A DNA stretch of 64,000 bases from JANNRR01 sp031401675 (lineage in GTDB: Bacteria; Pseudomonadota; Alphaproteobacteria; Rhodobacterales; Rhodobacteraceae): positions 8,584 through 72,583 of the forward strand of contig JANNRR010000198.1 in assembly GCA_031401675.1 (NCBI GenBank), written 5' to 3'. A program made the translations under genes and the position numbers. The number at the start of each line of letters is the position of its first letter. Position 1 is the first letter of the stretch. The notes under the pieces were generated by a model, which made no database searches, was not told where the DNA came from, and saw nothing but the letters and a program-made list of their open reading frames with translations. This document shows, piece by piece, positions 52,762 through 61,895 of this stretch.

Positions 52762-52831
52762 CGACAGGGCTTTCAGGCTTGAAAAGCAGCGGCCCGCCGG
52801 ATCGCTCCGCCGGGCCGTTTCAGGGCAAGGA

Positions 52832-54514
52832 TCACTCTGCCATCTTCAGATCAACATAGCGGATCGAGTTGTCGGGATACCAGCGCAGCCCGCTGATCTT
52901 GTCGGAATGCGCCCACTGGGTCTTGTATTCCACAATCGGCAACCACACCACGTCCCGCGCCAGGATGTCCTGTATCCCCGCTGTCGCCGCATCGCGCTTG
53001 GCGGTATCGGGTTCCACCCGCGCCGCAGCCCATGCGGTATCCACCTCGGGATTGGAATAGTTCACCATGTTGTTCAGCCCGCCCTTGTCGCCCGAGACAA
53101 AGAACAGCTGGATTGCATAGCCCGCATCCACCCCAATCGGCTTTTCCTGATCATTGATTGCGAACGGCAGGTCGCGCTTGACCAACTGTCGGTCACCGAA
53201 CTGGGTCTGTGGCAATGGATCAAGGCTCGACGGGATGCCCACATCCAAGAGCGCCGTGTTGATGATGTTCACGATCGGCCCCAGGGTCGATTCCTTTTCG
53301 GCGACATAGGAAAGCCGGAAAGCCTCGGCAAAAGCTTCCAGCCCCTTGCCCTCCGGATATCCCGCCTCGGCCAGCAGCGCCCGGGCCTTGTCCGGATCAT
53401 AGCTGTAGGCGGCCGACGGCTTGAATCCCGGATAGCTCGACGGCACCAAGCCCATCCATTGCTGTGCCTGCCCGAAGTAGCCGTTGGCGATGATCTGATC
53501 GAAGGGGATCGCATGCGAGATTGCCTGCCGCACCAGCGGGTTGTCAAACGGTGCTGTCTTGAAGTTCATGTGCAAGAACGTATTCTCGTTGCCTGCAACT
53601 GTCCCCACTCTCAACCCGGCTGCAGCCCGCAGACTGTCGAATTCGCGCGGTGTCAACCCGGTGACAATCTGCGCTTGCCCGGTCTGCAACACCACTGCCC
53701 GGTTCGACGATTGCGGCACCCGCTTTACCGTTACCTTGCCAATATCCGGCGCACCCGCGAAGTAATCCGGGTTGGCGACATAGCTGATTTCCTCGTTCTT
53801 GGTCCACGATGCCAGGCAATAGCCGCCAAAGCCCGGTGCATTGGTATTGTTCACGTACTCATGGCTCCAGGGATCGGCCTCGGTCTTGTTTGCCTCCATC
53901 GTCTCCTTGTCGAAGATCAAAAGGCCGAAAATCGTCAGCACCGGCAGGAACAGCGCATTGGGTTCGCCTTGACGGATCTCGACCGTGTAATCGTCGATCT
54001 TCACCACCGCGTCGCCGATCTCCTTGGCCGCCGGATCATCGCCAAACACTTCCGGCCCAAATGCCTTGATCGAACCGACATTCGAAAGGAACCAGCCGAT
54101 CGGCGCCGCCCCTGAAACCGACTTGGCGCGCTGGAAGGTGTAAACCACATCATCGGCGTTGAACGTGGCGCCGTTGCACCCCTTTACCCCCTGCCGCAGC
54201 TTGAATGTCCAGGTCAGCGTGGCCGCATCAAACGCCCAGGTCTCCGCCAACCGCCCTTCAAACGTGCTGAAATCGGGCAATGTCACGCCCGTGTCATTTG
54301 TGCTGGCCGCCGCATAGCCCACCAACGGCTCCAGCAGCGTCACCATGCCCTGCTGGCTGGCCGGGATCGCTGCTGAAGGGCCATCATAGTCGAGACCCGC
54401 CGGAACATCCTCCGACAGGATCAGAATCTCCTTGGCGGCAAGCGGTGCCGCGACACCGGCGGCAAGACATAGTGCTGCGGCAGAGGATAGTAGCCTGGAC
54501 AGAGTCATTCTCAT
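52832..54514 (-). CDS. ABC transporter substrate-binding protein (peptide/nickel/opine family)
   Basis: A 560-residue periplasmic protein of the SBP_bac_5 family. GGGAGG just before the ATG at 54514 fixes the start. The signal peptide is residues 1-28 or so (LLSSAAALCLAAGVAAPLAA). The mature protein has LAETWAFDAATLTWTFKLRQGVKGCNGATFNADDVVYTFQR-type sequence (the last in two conserved blocks), and NTNAPGFGGYCLASW near the middle. Members bind peptides, opines, sugar acids, glutathione or nickel chelates. As first gene of the leftward operon it presumably captures the substrate processed by both divergent operons. Confidence 0.92.
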   Translation of the reverse strand: MRMTLSRLLSSAAALCLAAGVAAPLAAKEILILSEDVPAGLDYDGPSAAIPASQQGMVTLLEPLVGYAAASTNDTGVTLPDFSTFEGRLAETWAFDAATLTWTFKLRQGVKGCNGATFNADDVVYTFQRAKSVSGAAPIGWFLSNVGSIKAFGPEVFGDDPAAKEIGDAVVKIDDYTVEIRQGEPNALFLPVLTIFGLLIFDKETMEANKTEADPWSHEYVNNTNAPGFGGYCLASWTKNEEISYVANPDYFAGAPDIGKVTVKRVPQSSNRAVVLQTGQAQIVTGLTPREFDSLRAAAGLRVGTVAGNENTFLHMNFKTAPFDNPLVRQAISHAIPFDQIIANGYFGQAQQWMGLVPSSYPGFKPSAAYSYDPDKARALLAEAGYPEGKGLEAFAEAFRLSYVAEKESTLGPIVNIINTALLDVGIPSSLDPLPQTQFGDRQLVKRDLPFAINDQEKPIGVDAGYAIQLFFVSGDKGGLNNMVNYSNPEVDTAWAAARVEPDTAKRDAATAGIQDILARDVVWLPIVEYKTQWAHSDKISGLRWYPDNSIRYVDLKMAE

Positions 54515-54568
54515 TTCCGACCTCCCGGGGGATGATGTTGGGCACAATTGCCAATGGGCACACAGTCG

Positions 54569-54584
54569 ATTTGTCCGGACAAAT
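54569..54584. promoter_or_regulatory. Operator palindrome, leftward copy
   Basis: ATTTGTCCGGACAAAT, a perfect 16-bp inverted repeat, 55 nt upstream of the ABC binding-protein gene. An identical copy lies exactly 100 bp away. The form (TTGTCC/GGACAA) fits GntR-type dimers; no such regulator gene is in the window. Confidence 0.85.
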
Positions 54585-54668
54585 CACGCATCAACAGACC
54601 CGACCTGTCAAGCATCTTTTAAGACATGCGGCGCTGAAAGGGATTGACAGCGGGCCGGGCAAGCCGGA

Positions 54669-54684
54669 ATTTGTCCGGACAAAT
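54669..54684. promoter_or_regulatory. Operator palindrome, rightward copy
   Basis: The second perfect copy of ATTTGTCCGGACAAAT, 46 nt before the start of the REDY-like gene. The two copies straddle the divergent promoters, so one regulator can control both operons, possibly through a loop. Confidence 0.85.
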
Positions 54685-54730
54685 ACCTGTTAAGTCGAAC
54701 CTGCCGGCGGTGCCGCACAAAGGGGGGCGA

Positions 54731-55039
54731 ATGCGGATCATCGTGCTTTTCAACCTGCGCCCCGGCGTCGATCCGGCGGCTTACGAGGCCTGGGCGGCCG
54801 CCACCGATGCCCCCACCGTCCGCAGCCTCGCCTCGATCGGCGGCTTCCGCGTCCATGCTTTCACTGGCCTTTTGATGGGCGAAGGCACCCCGCCGTTTCA
54901 GTACATCGAAGTGCTCGACGTGGCCGACATGTCCCAGTTCGGCCCCGAAATCTCTACTCCGGAAATGCAGGCCATCAGCGCGCAATTCCAGACCTTCGCC
55001 GACAACCCGATCTTTCTGACCACGCGAGTGATCGCATGA
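54731..55039 (+). CDS. REDY-like (HapK) family small protein
   Basis: A 102-residue dimeric alpha+beta barrel candidate: MRIIVLFNLRPGVDPAAYEA, then PTVRSLASIGGFRVHAFTGL and PPFQYIEVLDVADMSQFG. This layout matches the REDY-like/HapK family, whose founding members lie in prodiginine clusters; most others occur in catabolic operons, with undefined roles. AGGGGGG precedes the ATG at 54731. It is the first gene of the rightward operon and overlaps the SDR gene by four bases. Confidence 0.75.
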   Translation: MRIIVLFNLRPGVDPAAYEAWAAATDAPTVRSLASIGGFRVHAFTGLLMGEGTPPFQYIEVLDVADMSQFGPEISTPEMQAISAQFQTFADNPIFLTTRVIA

Positions 55040-55866
55040 CAGGGGCGGGTAAGGTCGCACTGATCACCGGGGCAGGGCGGCCCGGCGGGCTGGGGCAGGC
55101 CATCGCCGCCCGGCTGGCGCAGGATGGTGCCAGGATCATCTTGCATGATCGCGGCACCACTGCGGGCGATCTTGCCCCGGCGCACGGCGTCGGCGTGCAG
55201 GCCGATCTGGAAGCCACTGCCGCAACCCTGCGAGCCACCGGGGCCGATGTCACCACCGTCAGCGGTGATCTGATGGACGAATCCGCGATGGAAGCCATCG
55301 TCGCGGCGGCGGATCGGGCCTATGGCCGACTTGATATCCTGGTGAACAACGCCGGGATCGGTTACCTGTTCGGCCCGCTCATCGACATTCAGGCCGCCCA
55401 TCTCGATGCCGTGATTGGCGTTAACCTGCGCGCGCCCGTACTGCTGACCAAACACGCCGCCCGCCTGATGATCCGCGGCGGGCAGGGCGGGCGCATCCTC
55501 AACATCGCATCACAGGCCGCCAAATCCGGCTTTGCCTTTGCCGTCGCCTACACCGCCTCCAAGCACGGTCTCTTGGGCCTCACCCGCGCCAGTGCGCTTG
55601 AGCTTGGCCCGCACGGCATAACCGTCAACGCCATCTGCCCCAACCATGTCACCACAGGCCTCGGGGCCTGGCAAAACCGGTTCATGTCGCAGGCGCGCGG
55701 CGAAACGCTGGAGGAATATTTGTCCGCCATGCGGGCGCGCATTCCGTTGGGCCGCACCGGAACCCCCCAGGATACAGCCGAAGTTGCCGCCTTCCTTTGC
55801 TCCCCCCAAGCGGCCTATATCACCGCCGAGGCAATCAACGTTTCGGGTGGCGAGGAATATCACTGA
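55036..55866 (+). CDS. SDR family NAD(P)-dependent oxidoreductase
   Basis: A 276-residue short-chain dehydrogenase. VALITGAGRPGGLGQAIAARL is a slightly expanded cofactor loop (TGAGRPGGLG rather than TGxxxGIG). VNNAGIGYLFG is the NAG motif; the catalytic Ser is in NIASQAAKSG and Tyr/Lys in YTASKHGLLGL. The C-terminus AEAINVSGGEEYH is standard. It would oxidise or reduce an alcohol/ketone intermediate of the unknown pathway. It is coupled to both neighbours by overlapping codons. Confidence 0.92.
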   Translation: MTGAGKVALITGAGRPGGLGQAIAARLAQDGARIILHDRGTTAGDLAPAHGVGVQADLEATAATLRATGADVTTVSGDLMDESAMEAIVAAADRAYGRLDILVNNAGIGYLFGPLIDIQAAHLDAVIGVNLRAPVLLTKHAARLMIRGGQGGRILNIASQAAKSGFAFAVAYTASKHGLLGLTRASALELGPHGITVNAICPNHVTTGLGAWQNRFMSQARGETLEEYLSAMRARIPLGRTGTPQDTAEVAAFLCSPQAAYITAEAINVSGGEEYH

Positions 55867-56756
55867 TGCCGGATACAGACGCGCGCAACTTTCACTGGCC
55901 GCACAAAGCCCGCCTTGCCATGTCCTTCGTCATCAATGTCGAAGAGGGCTCTGAGATGTCGGTGGCGCAGGGTGACAAGGGGCCGGAGCCGGTGGACGAA
56001 CTGGGCATCACCCTTAAGATTCCGATCCGCAATTACGGCAACGAATCCAACTACCTCTATGGCCTTAATGCCGGTGCTCCCCGCGTATTCGGCGCGTTCG
56101 CCGCCAATGGCATCCGCACTACCGTCACAGCCGCCGCCCAATCGCTGGAACTGGCCCCCGATGTCGTCAGGATGATGGTGGAGGGCGGCCATGAAACCTG
56201 CGCGCACGGCTGGCGTTGGGTGCATCAGTTCAGTCACGACGAGGCGCGCGAGACGGCCTTCATCGCGCAGGCCGTCGCCTCGATCACCACCACCACCGGT
56301 ACCCGGCCTTTCGGCTGGCTGTCGCGCTACCTGCACACAGACCGCACCCGCCGGCTGCTGGCCGAGGCCGGGTTCACCTATCACATGGATGATTACGCCG
56401 ACGATGTTCCCAGATGGGACGTGGTCCAAACCACCCAAGGGGCCAAACCCATCGTCATCGTGCCCTACGCGCTTGACACCAACGACATGAAATTCTGGCT
56501 CGCCCCCGGCTACACGCCGCAGCACTGGCTCGACTATGCCATCGACACTTTCGACCGGCTCTATGCCGAGGGAAACCACGCCCCCCGCATGATGTCGCTT
56601 GGCCTGCACCTGCGCATCATCGGCCGCCCGGGCCGGATCGGCGCGCTGGAACGGCTGATTGCCCATGTGCAATCCAGACCGCAGGTCTGGTGCGCCCCGC
56701 GACTCGAAATCGCCCGCGCCTTTGCCGCAGCCGTTCCGGCACCGGAGGCTGCATGA
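55866..56756 (+). CDS. Polysaccharide deacetylase family protein, PuuE allantoinase-like
   Basis: A 296-residue protein of the NodB-like fold, PuuE branch. RLAMSFVINVEEGSEMSVAQGD holds the first motif (with the acidic pair in place of the usual DD), and GGHETCAHGWRWVHQFSHDE the second (metal-ligand histidines). Relatives hydrolyse allantoin, cyclic imides or N-acyl groups. So an amide or imide bond in the substrate, or a ring opening step, is plausible. The start ATG at 55866 shares a base with the SDR stop. A guanine deaminase is encoded nearby, but no other purine pathway gene. Confidence 0.82.
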   Translation: MPDTDARNFHWPHKARLAMSFVINVEEGSEMSVAQGDKGPEPVDELGITLKIPIRNYGNESNYLYGLNAGAPRVFGAFAANGIRTTVTAAAQSLELAPDVVRMMVEGGHETCAHGWRWVHQFSHDEARETAFIAQAVASITTTTGTRPFGWLSRYLHTDRTRRLLAEAGFTYHMDDYADDVPRWDVVQTTQGAKPIVIVPYALDTNDMKFWLAPGYTPQHWLDYAIDTFDRLYAEGNHAPRMMSLGLHLRIIGRPGRIGALERLIAHVQSRPQVWCAPRLEIARAFAAAVPAPEAA

Positions 56757-58138
56757 TCGCCCATTCCGACCGCATAGCCGACCATGTGGCCAACACCCGC
56801 TTTGAAAACCTTCCGGCCAACGCCGTGGCAAAGGTCAAGACCTTCCTGCTCGACACCCTTGGTGTCGGCATCGCAGGATCGTCGGGGGCCATGGTCGCCG
56901 ACCTCGCCACCCTCGCCGCCAGCTGGGGCGCGGAACCCGAAGCGACGGTCTGGCTGACCGGTCAGCGCATGTCGGCAGGCTCGGCTGCGATGATCAATGC
57001 CTATCAGATCCACTGCCTGGAATTCGATTGCGTCCATGAAGGCGCGGTTTTGCACCCGATGGCCACGATTCTGTCTGCCGTCCTTGCCTGGGCCGAACGC
57101 GAATCCGGCAAGGGCCGCCGAATCGCCGGCCGCGACCTGATCACCGCCCTTGCCGTCGGCGTAGACGTTTCAACCATGCTGGGCATCGTCACTGACGCCC
57201 CGATCCGCTTTTTCCGCCCGGCCACTGCCGGCGGCTTCGGCGCCGCCGCCGCCATCGCCCGCCTTGCCGGAATGGATGCAAACGGCGTGCTCGATACCCT
57301 TGGCGCGCAGTATTCCCAGGCCAGCGGCACCTTGCAGCCCCATGTCGAAGGCTCGCCGATGCTGGGGATGCAGGTCGGCTTCAATGCGCGGGCCGCCATC
57401 ATCTCCGCCGATCTGGCTGGGGCAGGTTTTCGTGGCCCGCATGACATTTTCACCGGCCAGTATGGCTACCTCGTGCTGTTCGAACAGGATGATCACAACC
57501 TACCCCCCTTCCTCGAAACCCTCGGGAAGGATTGGCAAATCCTCCATATGTCGCACAAACCGTACCCTTCTGGCCGTCTGACCCATGGTGTGGTCGATGG
57601 CCTGAACCGCCTGATGCAAACCCACGGCTTTCGCCCCAAAGATATCACAGCCATCCGTGCCGAAGTGCCGCCGCTGGTCCACCGCCTGGTCGGCCGCCCC
57701 AACATCCCGAACCCCGAACCGAACTATGCCAAGCTGTGCCTGCGTTTCGTCGCCGGAACCTGCCTTGCCACCGGTGGCGTCGATGTTCCGGATTTTCGCG
57801 GCGACGCGCTGACAAACCCGCAAACCCACCGCTATGCCAACCTCGTGGATGTGGTGCTCGATGCCAACCCCAACCAGAATGCGCTCGACCCGCAAACCAT
57901 CGCCGTCACCCTCACCTCTGGCGCACGACATTCCGTCACACTGCACCACGTCCATGGCCACCCCGCCGTCCCTCTGACGCCGCAGGAAAACGAGGCCAAA
58001 TTCCGCCGCTGCCTCTCCCACGCTGCCGATCAGATATCCGCCAAGCGTGCCGACGCCCTGATCGAAACCATCGCAGGTCTGGAGGATATTCCCGATATCA
58101 CTGCCCTCATTCCCTTGACCCTTGCGCAGCCCGCATGA
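56753..58138 (+). CDS. MmgE/PrpD family protein
   Basis: A 461-residue member of the 2-methylcitrate dehydratase/cis-aconitate decarboxylase superfamily. VKTFLLDTLGVGIAGSSGAM opens the helical domain; NAYQIHCLEFDCVHEGAVLHP (about 82-102) is the conserved active-site stretch, where related proteins read H.LD.DD; GAAAAIARLAGMDANGVLDTLG and VDGLNRLMQTHGF follow. It likely dehydrates, isomerises or decarboxylates a polycarboxylic acid. Its position before a CitE-like lyase and CoA enzymes supports a tricarboxylate or branched dicarboxylate as the intermediate. ATGA overlaps join it to both neighbours. Confidence 0.88.
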   Translation: MIAHSDRIADHVANTRFENLPANAVAKVKTFLLDTLGVGIAGSSGAMVADLATLAASWGAEPEATVWLTGQRMSAGSAAMINAYQIHCLEFDCVHEGAVLHPMATILSAVLAWAERESGKGRRIAGRDLITALAVGVDVSTMLGIVTDAPIRFFRPATAGGFGAAAAIARLAGMDANGVLDTLGAQYSQASGTLQPHVEGSPMLGMQVGFNARAAIISADLAGAGFRGPHDIFTGQYGYLVLFEQDDHNLPPFLETLGKDWQILHMSHKPYPSGRLTHGVVDGLNRLMQTHGFRPKDITAIRAEVPPLVHRLVGRPNIPNPEPNYAKLCLRFVAGTCLATGGVDVPDFRGDALTNPQTHRYANLVDVVLDANPNQNALDPQTIAVTLTSGARHSVTLHHVHGHPAVPLTPQENEAKFRRCLSHAADQISAKRADALIETIAGLEDIPDITALIPLTLAQPA

Positions 58139-58989
58139 TCCCCCGCCGCAGCCTGCTGTTCTGTCCCGCCAACCGGCCCGAGGTCCACGCCAAAGCGCTG
58201 GCCGCCGCGCCCGACATTCTTTGCCTCGACCTTGAAGATGCCGTCCCCTCCGCGGCCAAGGCCGAGGCGAGGGCCATCGCCATCCCGTTTCTCCTCGCGA
58301 CCGGCGGCCCCGAACGCGTCATCCGCATCAACGGATTGCGCAGCATCGAAGGCTTGCGCGATCTGACAGCCTTGCTGGAGGCCAAACCCCTATCCGGAGT
58401 GATCTTTTTACCCAAGGTCATGGACCCGGGCGAGGTGCGCCTCGCCCACGACCTGATCGCCGAAAGCGCGCCGGGACTGCGTCTCGCCGTGCTGATTGAA
58501 ACCGCCGAGGGGCTGGAAAACGCCTCCGCCATCCTGCGCGCCTCCGACCGCATTGCCTTCGCGATGTTCGGCGGGGTGGATCTTGCCGCCGACTTAGGCG
58601 TGGCCGTGGCGCATGAACCCCTGCTGTACGCACGCTCCCGCCTTGTGGTCGCCGCTGCGCGCTCTGGCATCGATCTGTTGGATGTCCCCTGCCTGTCGTT
58701 TCGCGACGAAGCCGCCATCACCGGTGAAGCCGTTGCCGCCAAAGCTCTGGGCTTCACCGGCAAGGCCGCCTTGCACCCCGCTGGGCTTGCCGCAATACAT
58801 AGCGTTTTTGCCCCTTCGGAGGCCGAAATCGCCAGGGCCGAAACCGTCCTCGCCGCCTACCACGCCAGCCCCAATGGCCTCGCCACAGTCGATGGCAAGC
58901 TTGTGGAAAGGCCGGTGGTACGCGCCATGCAACGCATTCTGGCCCTGCGAGACCGCATGGCCCCCCTGAACCGGAGTAGACGGGAATGA
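58135..58989 (+). CDS. HpcH/HpaI family CoA-ester lyase (CitE-like)
   Basis: A 284-residue TIM-barrel lyase. MIPRRSLLFCPANRPEVHAK and ILCLDLEDAVPSAAKAEAR start it, the latter with the Mg2+-related acidic residues. INGLRSIEGLRDL has the CoA-side arginine region, and VLIETAEGLENASAILR the second metal-binding glutamate. FTGKAALHPAGLAAIHSVF is the CitE-type C-terminal motif. Relatives cleave malyl-, citramalyl- or methylmalyl-CoA into acetyl-CoA and a 2-oxoacid. Next to a MaoC hydratase and CoA-transferases, a citramalyl- or malyl-CoA-type cleavage is the best guess. Confidence 0.9.
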   Translation: MIPRRSLLFCPANRPEVHAKALAAAPDILCLDLEDAVPSAAKAEARAIAIPFLLATGGPERVIRINGLRSIEGLRDLTALLEAKPLSGVIFLPKVMDPGEVRLAHDLIAESAPGLRLAVLIETAEGLENASAILRASDRIAFAMFGGVDLAADLGVAVAHEPLLYARSRLVVAAARSGIDLLDVPCLSFRDEAAITGEAVAAKALGFTGKAALHPAGLAAIHSVFAPSEAEIARAETVLAAYHASPNGLATVDGKLVERPVVRAMQRILALRDRMAPLNRSRRE

Positions 58990-59504
58990 CAGTCGAACAC
59001 GCCCATGTTGGCCCCAAGCGCATCCGCGAGCGCTTCGGGCGCTATTACGAGGATTTTGCGGTGGGTGATATCTACGAACACCGCCCGGGCCGCACCTTGA
59101 GCGAGACCGACAACACCTGGTTCACGCTTCTGACCATGAACACCCATCCGATGCATTTCGATGCCGAATATGCCAAGCATTCCGAGTTTGGCCGTTGCAT
59201 CATCTGCTCGCCGCTGACTGTGGCCGTCATGGTCGGTCAAAGCGTCACCGATGTCAGCCAGAAGGCCATCGCCAATCTGGGCTGGACGAACATCCGCCTG
59301 ACGCACCCCCTGTTTGCCGGCGACACGCTGATCTCGGAATCCGAGGTGCTAGCCAAACGGGAAAGCAAGTCCCGCCCCGATGCCGGGATCGTCTCGGTGA
59401 AAACCTCCGGCTTCAATCAGGCTGGCGTGCTGGTCTGCGATTTCGAACGCACCATTCTGGTGGCCCGGCGCGGCCACCCGCTGGAGGAAAAGGCGAAGTA
59501 TTGA
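58986..59504 (+). CDS. MaoC family acyl-CoA hydratase
   Basis: A 172-residue hot-dog-fold protein. FAVGDIYEHRPGRTLSETDN starts the domain; MNTHPMHFDAEYAKHSEFGR contains the hydratase Asp/His pair (near residue 55). GWTNIRLTHPLFAGDTLISESEVL and VSVKTSGFNQAGVLVCDFERTIL follow. It resembles itaconyl-CoA/mesaconyl-CoA hydratase-type proteins, which produce the substrate for CitE-like lyases. The four-base overlap with the lyase gene supports sequential action. Confidence 0.9.
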   Translation: MTVEHAHVGPKRIRERFGRYYEDFAVGDIYEHRPGRTLSETDNTWFTLLTMNTHPMHFDAEYAKHSEFGRCIICSPLTVAVMVGQSVTDVSQKAIANLGWTNIRLTHPLFAGDTLISESEVLAKRESKSRPDAGIVSVKTSGFNQAGVLVCDFERTILVARRGHPLEEKAKY

Positions 59505-59526
59505 GCCGTTTGCAAAGGATTACCCC

Positions 59527-60687
59527 ATGACGCGCGCCGCCCCAATGTCCGACGAAGACGCCATGATCCTCGACACCATCGGAAAATGGCTGGATCGGGA
59601 CGTCCGCCCCCACGTCCTTCGCCTCGACCATGCCGATGAATATCCCACCGAGATGGTGGAACAGATGAAGGAAATGGGCCTGTTCGGCGCCACCATTCCC
59701 GCCGAATACGGCGGCTTGGGCCTGTCTGCCTCCACCTACGTCCGCATCATCGAGAAAATCGCCGAAGTGTGGATGTCGCTGACCGGCATCATCAACAGCC
59801 ACCTGATCATGTCTGCCTGCGTCGCCCGCTCTGGCACCCAATCGCAAAAGGCCAACCTGCTGCCCAGATTCGCCACCGGCGAAATTCGCGGCGGCCTTGC
59901 GCTGACCGAACCCGATTGCGGCACCGACCTTCAGGCGATCCGCACCCGTGCCGTGCGCGATGGTGACCACTATGTCATCAACGGCACCAAAACATGGATA
60001 TCCAACGGCATTCAGGGATCGTGCTTCGCCCTGCTGGTGAAGACCGACCCCGCCGCCGACCCGCGTCACAAAGGCATGTCGATGTTCATCGCCCATAAAG
60101 GCCCGGGCTTCACCGTTTCGCGCAAGCTGGAGAAGCTGGGGTACAAAGGCATCGACAGTGCCGAACTGATCTTCAGGGATTACCGCATCCCCGCCACCGA
60201 CCTTTTGGGGATGGAGGAGGGGCGCGGCATGCAGGCCGCCCTTTCCGGGCTGGAGCTTGGCCGCATCAACATTGCCGCCCGTGGCTGCGGCCTCGCCTCT
60301 GCCGCGCTGATGGATTCGGTCAAATACGCCCAGATCCGTAAAACTTTCGGCAAACCCATTGCCCAGCATCAGGCAATCCAGCTGAAACTCGGAGAAATGG
60401 CAACCCGCCTGCAAGCCGCGCGCTTGCTGACCTACGACGCCGCTCGCGCCTACGACAGCGGCGAGCGCTGCGACATGGAGGCCGGAATGGCCAAGTACTT
60501 CGCCTCCGAGGCCGCCGTGGAGAACGCGCTGGAAGCCATGCGTATCCACGGCGGCTACGGCTATTCCAAGGAGTTCCATATCGAACGTTACTACCGCGAC
60601 GCCCCTCTGATGTGCATCGGCGAAGGCACCAACGAGATTCAGCGCATGATCATTGCCAAGCAGCTGATCGAACGGAACCCCGCATAA
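59527..60687 (+). CDS. Acyl-CoA dehydrogenase
   Basis: A 386-residue FAD enzyme introducing an alpha-beta double bond into an acyl-CoA. GLFGATIPAEYGGLGLS, ALTEPDCGTDLQAIRTRAV and YVINGTKTWISNGIQGSCFA are the N- and middle-domain signatures. The C-terminal domain has QAARLLTYDAARAYDSG, and MRIHGGYGYSKEFHIERYYR D with the catalytic glutamate region, then GEGTNEIQRMIIAKQLIER. Full length. Within the operon it would provide the unsaturated acyl-CoA for the MaoC hydratase. Chain or branch specificity cannot be told. Confidence 0.94.
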   Translation: MTRAAPMSDEDAMILDTIGKWLDRDVRPHVLRLDHADEYPTEMVEQMKEMGLFGATIPAEYGGLGLSASTYVRIIEKIAEVWMSLTGIINSHLIMSACVARSGTQSQKANLLPRFATGEIRGGLALTEPDCGTDLQAIRTRAVRDGDHYVINGTKTWISNGIQGSCFALLVKTDPAADPRHKGMSMFIAHKGPGFTVSRKLEKLGYKGIDSAELIFRDYRIPATDLLGMEEGRGMQAALSGLELGRINIAARGCGLASAALMDSVKYAQIRKTFGKPIAQHQAIQLKLGEMATRLQAARLLTYDAARAYDSGERCDMEAGMAKYFASEAAVENALEAMRIHGGYGYSKEFHIERYYRDAPLMCIGEGTNEIQRMIIAKQLIERNPA

Positions 60688-60689
60688 CC

Positions 60690-61895
60690 ATGGGCATCAC
60701 CCCCCCACTGAACGGCATCCGCGTCCTTGCCGTCGAACAATATGGTGCGGGCCCCTGGGCCAGCATGTACCTGGCCGACATGGGCGCCGAGGTGATCAAG
60801 ATCGAGGATCCCGCATCCGGAGACGCCTCCCGCGCCTCCGGCCCGCACTTCCTGGGCGAAAGTGACAGCCAGTTCTACCAGACCTTCAACCTCGGCAAGA
60901 AATCCCTGGCGCTGAACCTGCGCGCCGCCGAGGGCCGCGCTGTGCTGGAACGCCTGATCCCGACCGCCGATATCATCCTCAACAACCTGCGCGGCGACCA
61001 GCCCGGCAAGCTCCGCCTTACCTATCCCGACCTCGCCCCCTTCAACCGCCGCATAATATGCGCCCACTTGTCGGGCTATGGCCGCACCGGCCCCCGCGCC
61101 GCCTGGCCCGCCTATGATTACCTGATGCAGGCCGAGGCGGGGTTCCTTCACCTCACCGGCGAACCCGGCACCCCGCCCTCGCGCATGGGCCTGTCCATCG
61201 TCGATTACCTCTCAGGCATCACGCTGGCCTTCGCCAGTACGGCCGCCCTGATCGGAGCGCTGAAAACCGGGCAGGGGCGCGATGTGGACGTAACGCTTTT
61301 CGACGTCGCCATGCATCAGCTCAGCTACCCCGCCACCTGGTACCTGAACCAGGGCGACATAACCGAACGGCGCCCCCGCTCCGGCCACCCTTCGGTCGTT
61401 CCATGCGAAACTTTCCCCACCGCCGATGGCCAGATATTCCTGATGTGTGTCCTGCCGAAATTCTGGTCCGCGCTCTGCAGCGCTCTGAACCTGGCGGACC
61501 TGCCCGCCGACCCGCGTTTTGCCACCCCCGAGGCCCGCCGGGCAAACCGAGACGTCCTTGCCGCAATCCTTGACGAAGCCCTGAAACAACACTCAACGGC
61601 CCACTGGATGACCCTTCTGGCCGGAAACGTCCCCGCCGCCCCCGTCCTCACGCTGCCGCTCGCCCTCGACAACCCCTACTTTGCCCAGACCGGCGGCATC
61701 CAGACACCCGGCCACCCGTTGCTGGCCGCCATGCGTACCCTTTCCAACCCGATCCGCATGGATGGCCGGCGCCCCACTGCCCGCACCGCCCCCGCCCTCG
61801 GGGCCGACACCACCGCCATCCTCACCGCAGCAGGCTACACGCCAGCTGACCTCGCAACCTTGCAAGCAGACACCGTCATCGGAACCGCACCATGA
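60690..61895 (+). CDS. CaiB/BaiF (class III) CoA-transferase
   Basis: A 401-residue CoA-transferase. GIRVLAVEQYGAGPWASMYL and GAEVIKIEDPASGDASR open it. SLALNLRAAEGRAVLERLIP is the usual nucleotide-like stretch. The catalytic aspartate is expected in GLSIVDYLSGITLAFAST (near residue 172). TGQGRDVDVTLFDVAMHQL follows, which is standard. It moves CoA from a donor such as succinyl-CoA or acetyl-CoA to a carboxylic acid. It starts two nucleotides after the dehydrogenase gene stop. Confidence 0.93.
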   Translation: MGITPPLNGIRVLAVEQYGAGPWASMYLADMGAEVIKIEDPASGDASRASGPHFLGESDSQFYQTFNLGKKSLALNLRAAEGRAVLERLIPTADIILNNLRGDQPGKLRLTYPDLAPFNRRIICAHLSGYGRTGPRAAWPAYDYLMQAEAGFLHLTGEPGTPPSRMGLSIVDYLSGITLAFASTAALIGALKTGQGRDVDVTLFDVAMHQLSYPATWYLNQGDITERRPRSGHPSVVPCETFPTADGQIFLMCVLPKFWSALCSALNLADLPADPRFATPEARRANRDVLAAILDEALKQHSTAHWMTLLAGNVPAAPVLTLPLALDNPYFAQTGGIQTPGHPLLAAMRTLSNPIRMDGRRPTARTAPALGADTTAILTAAGYTPADLATLQADTVIGTAP

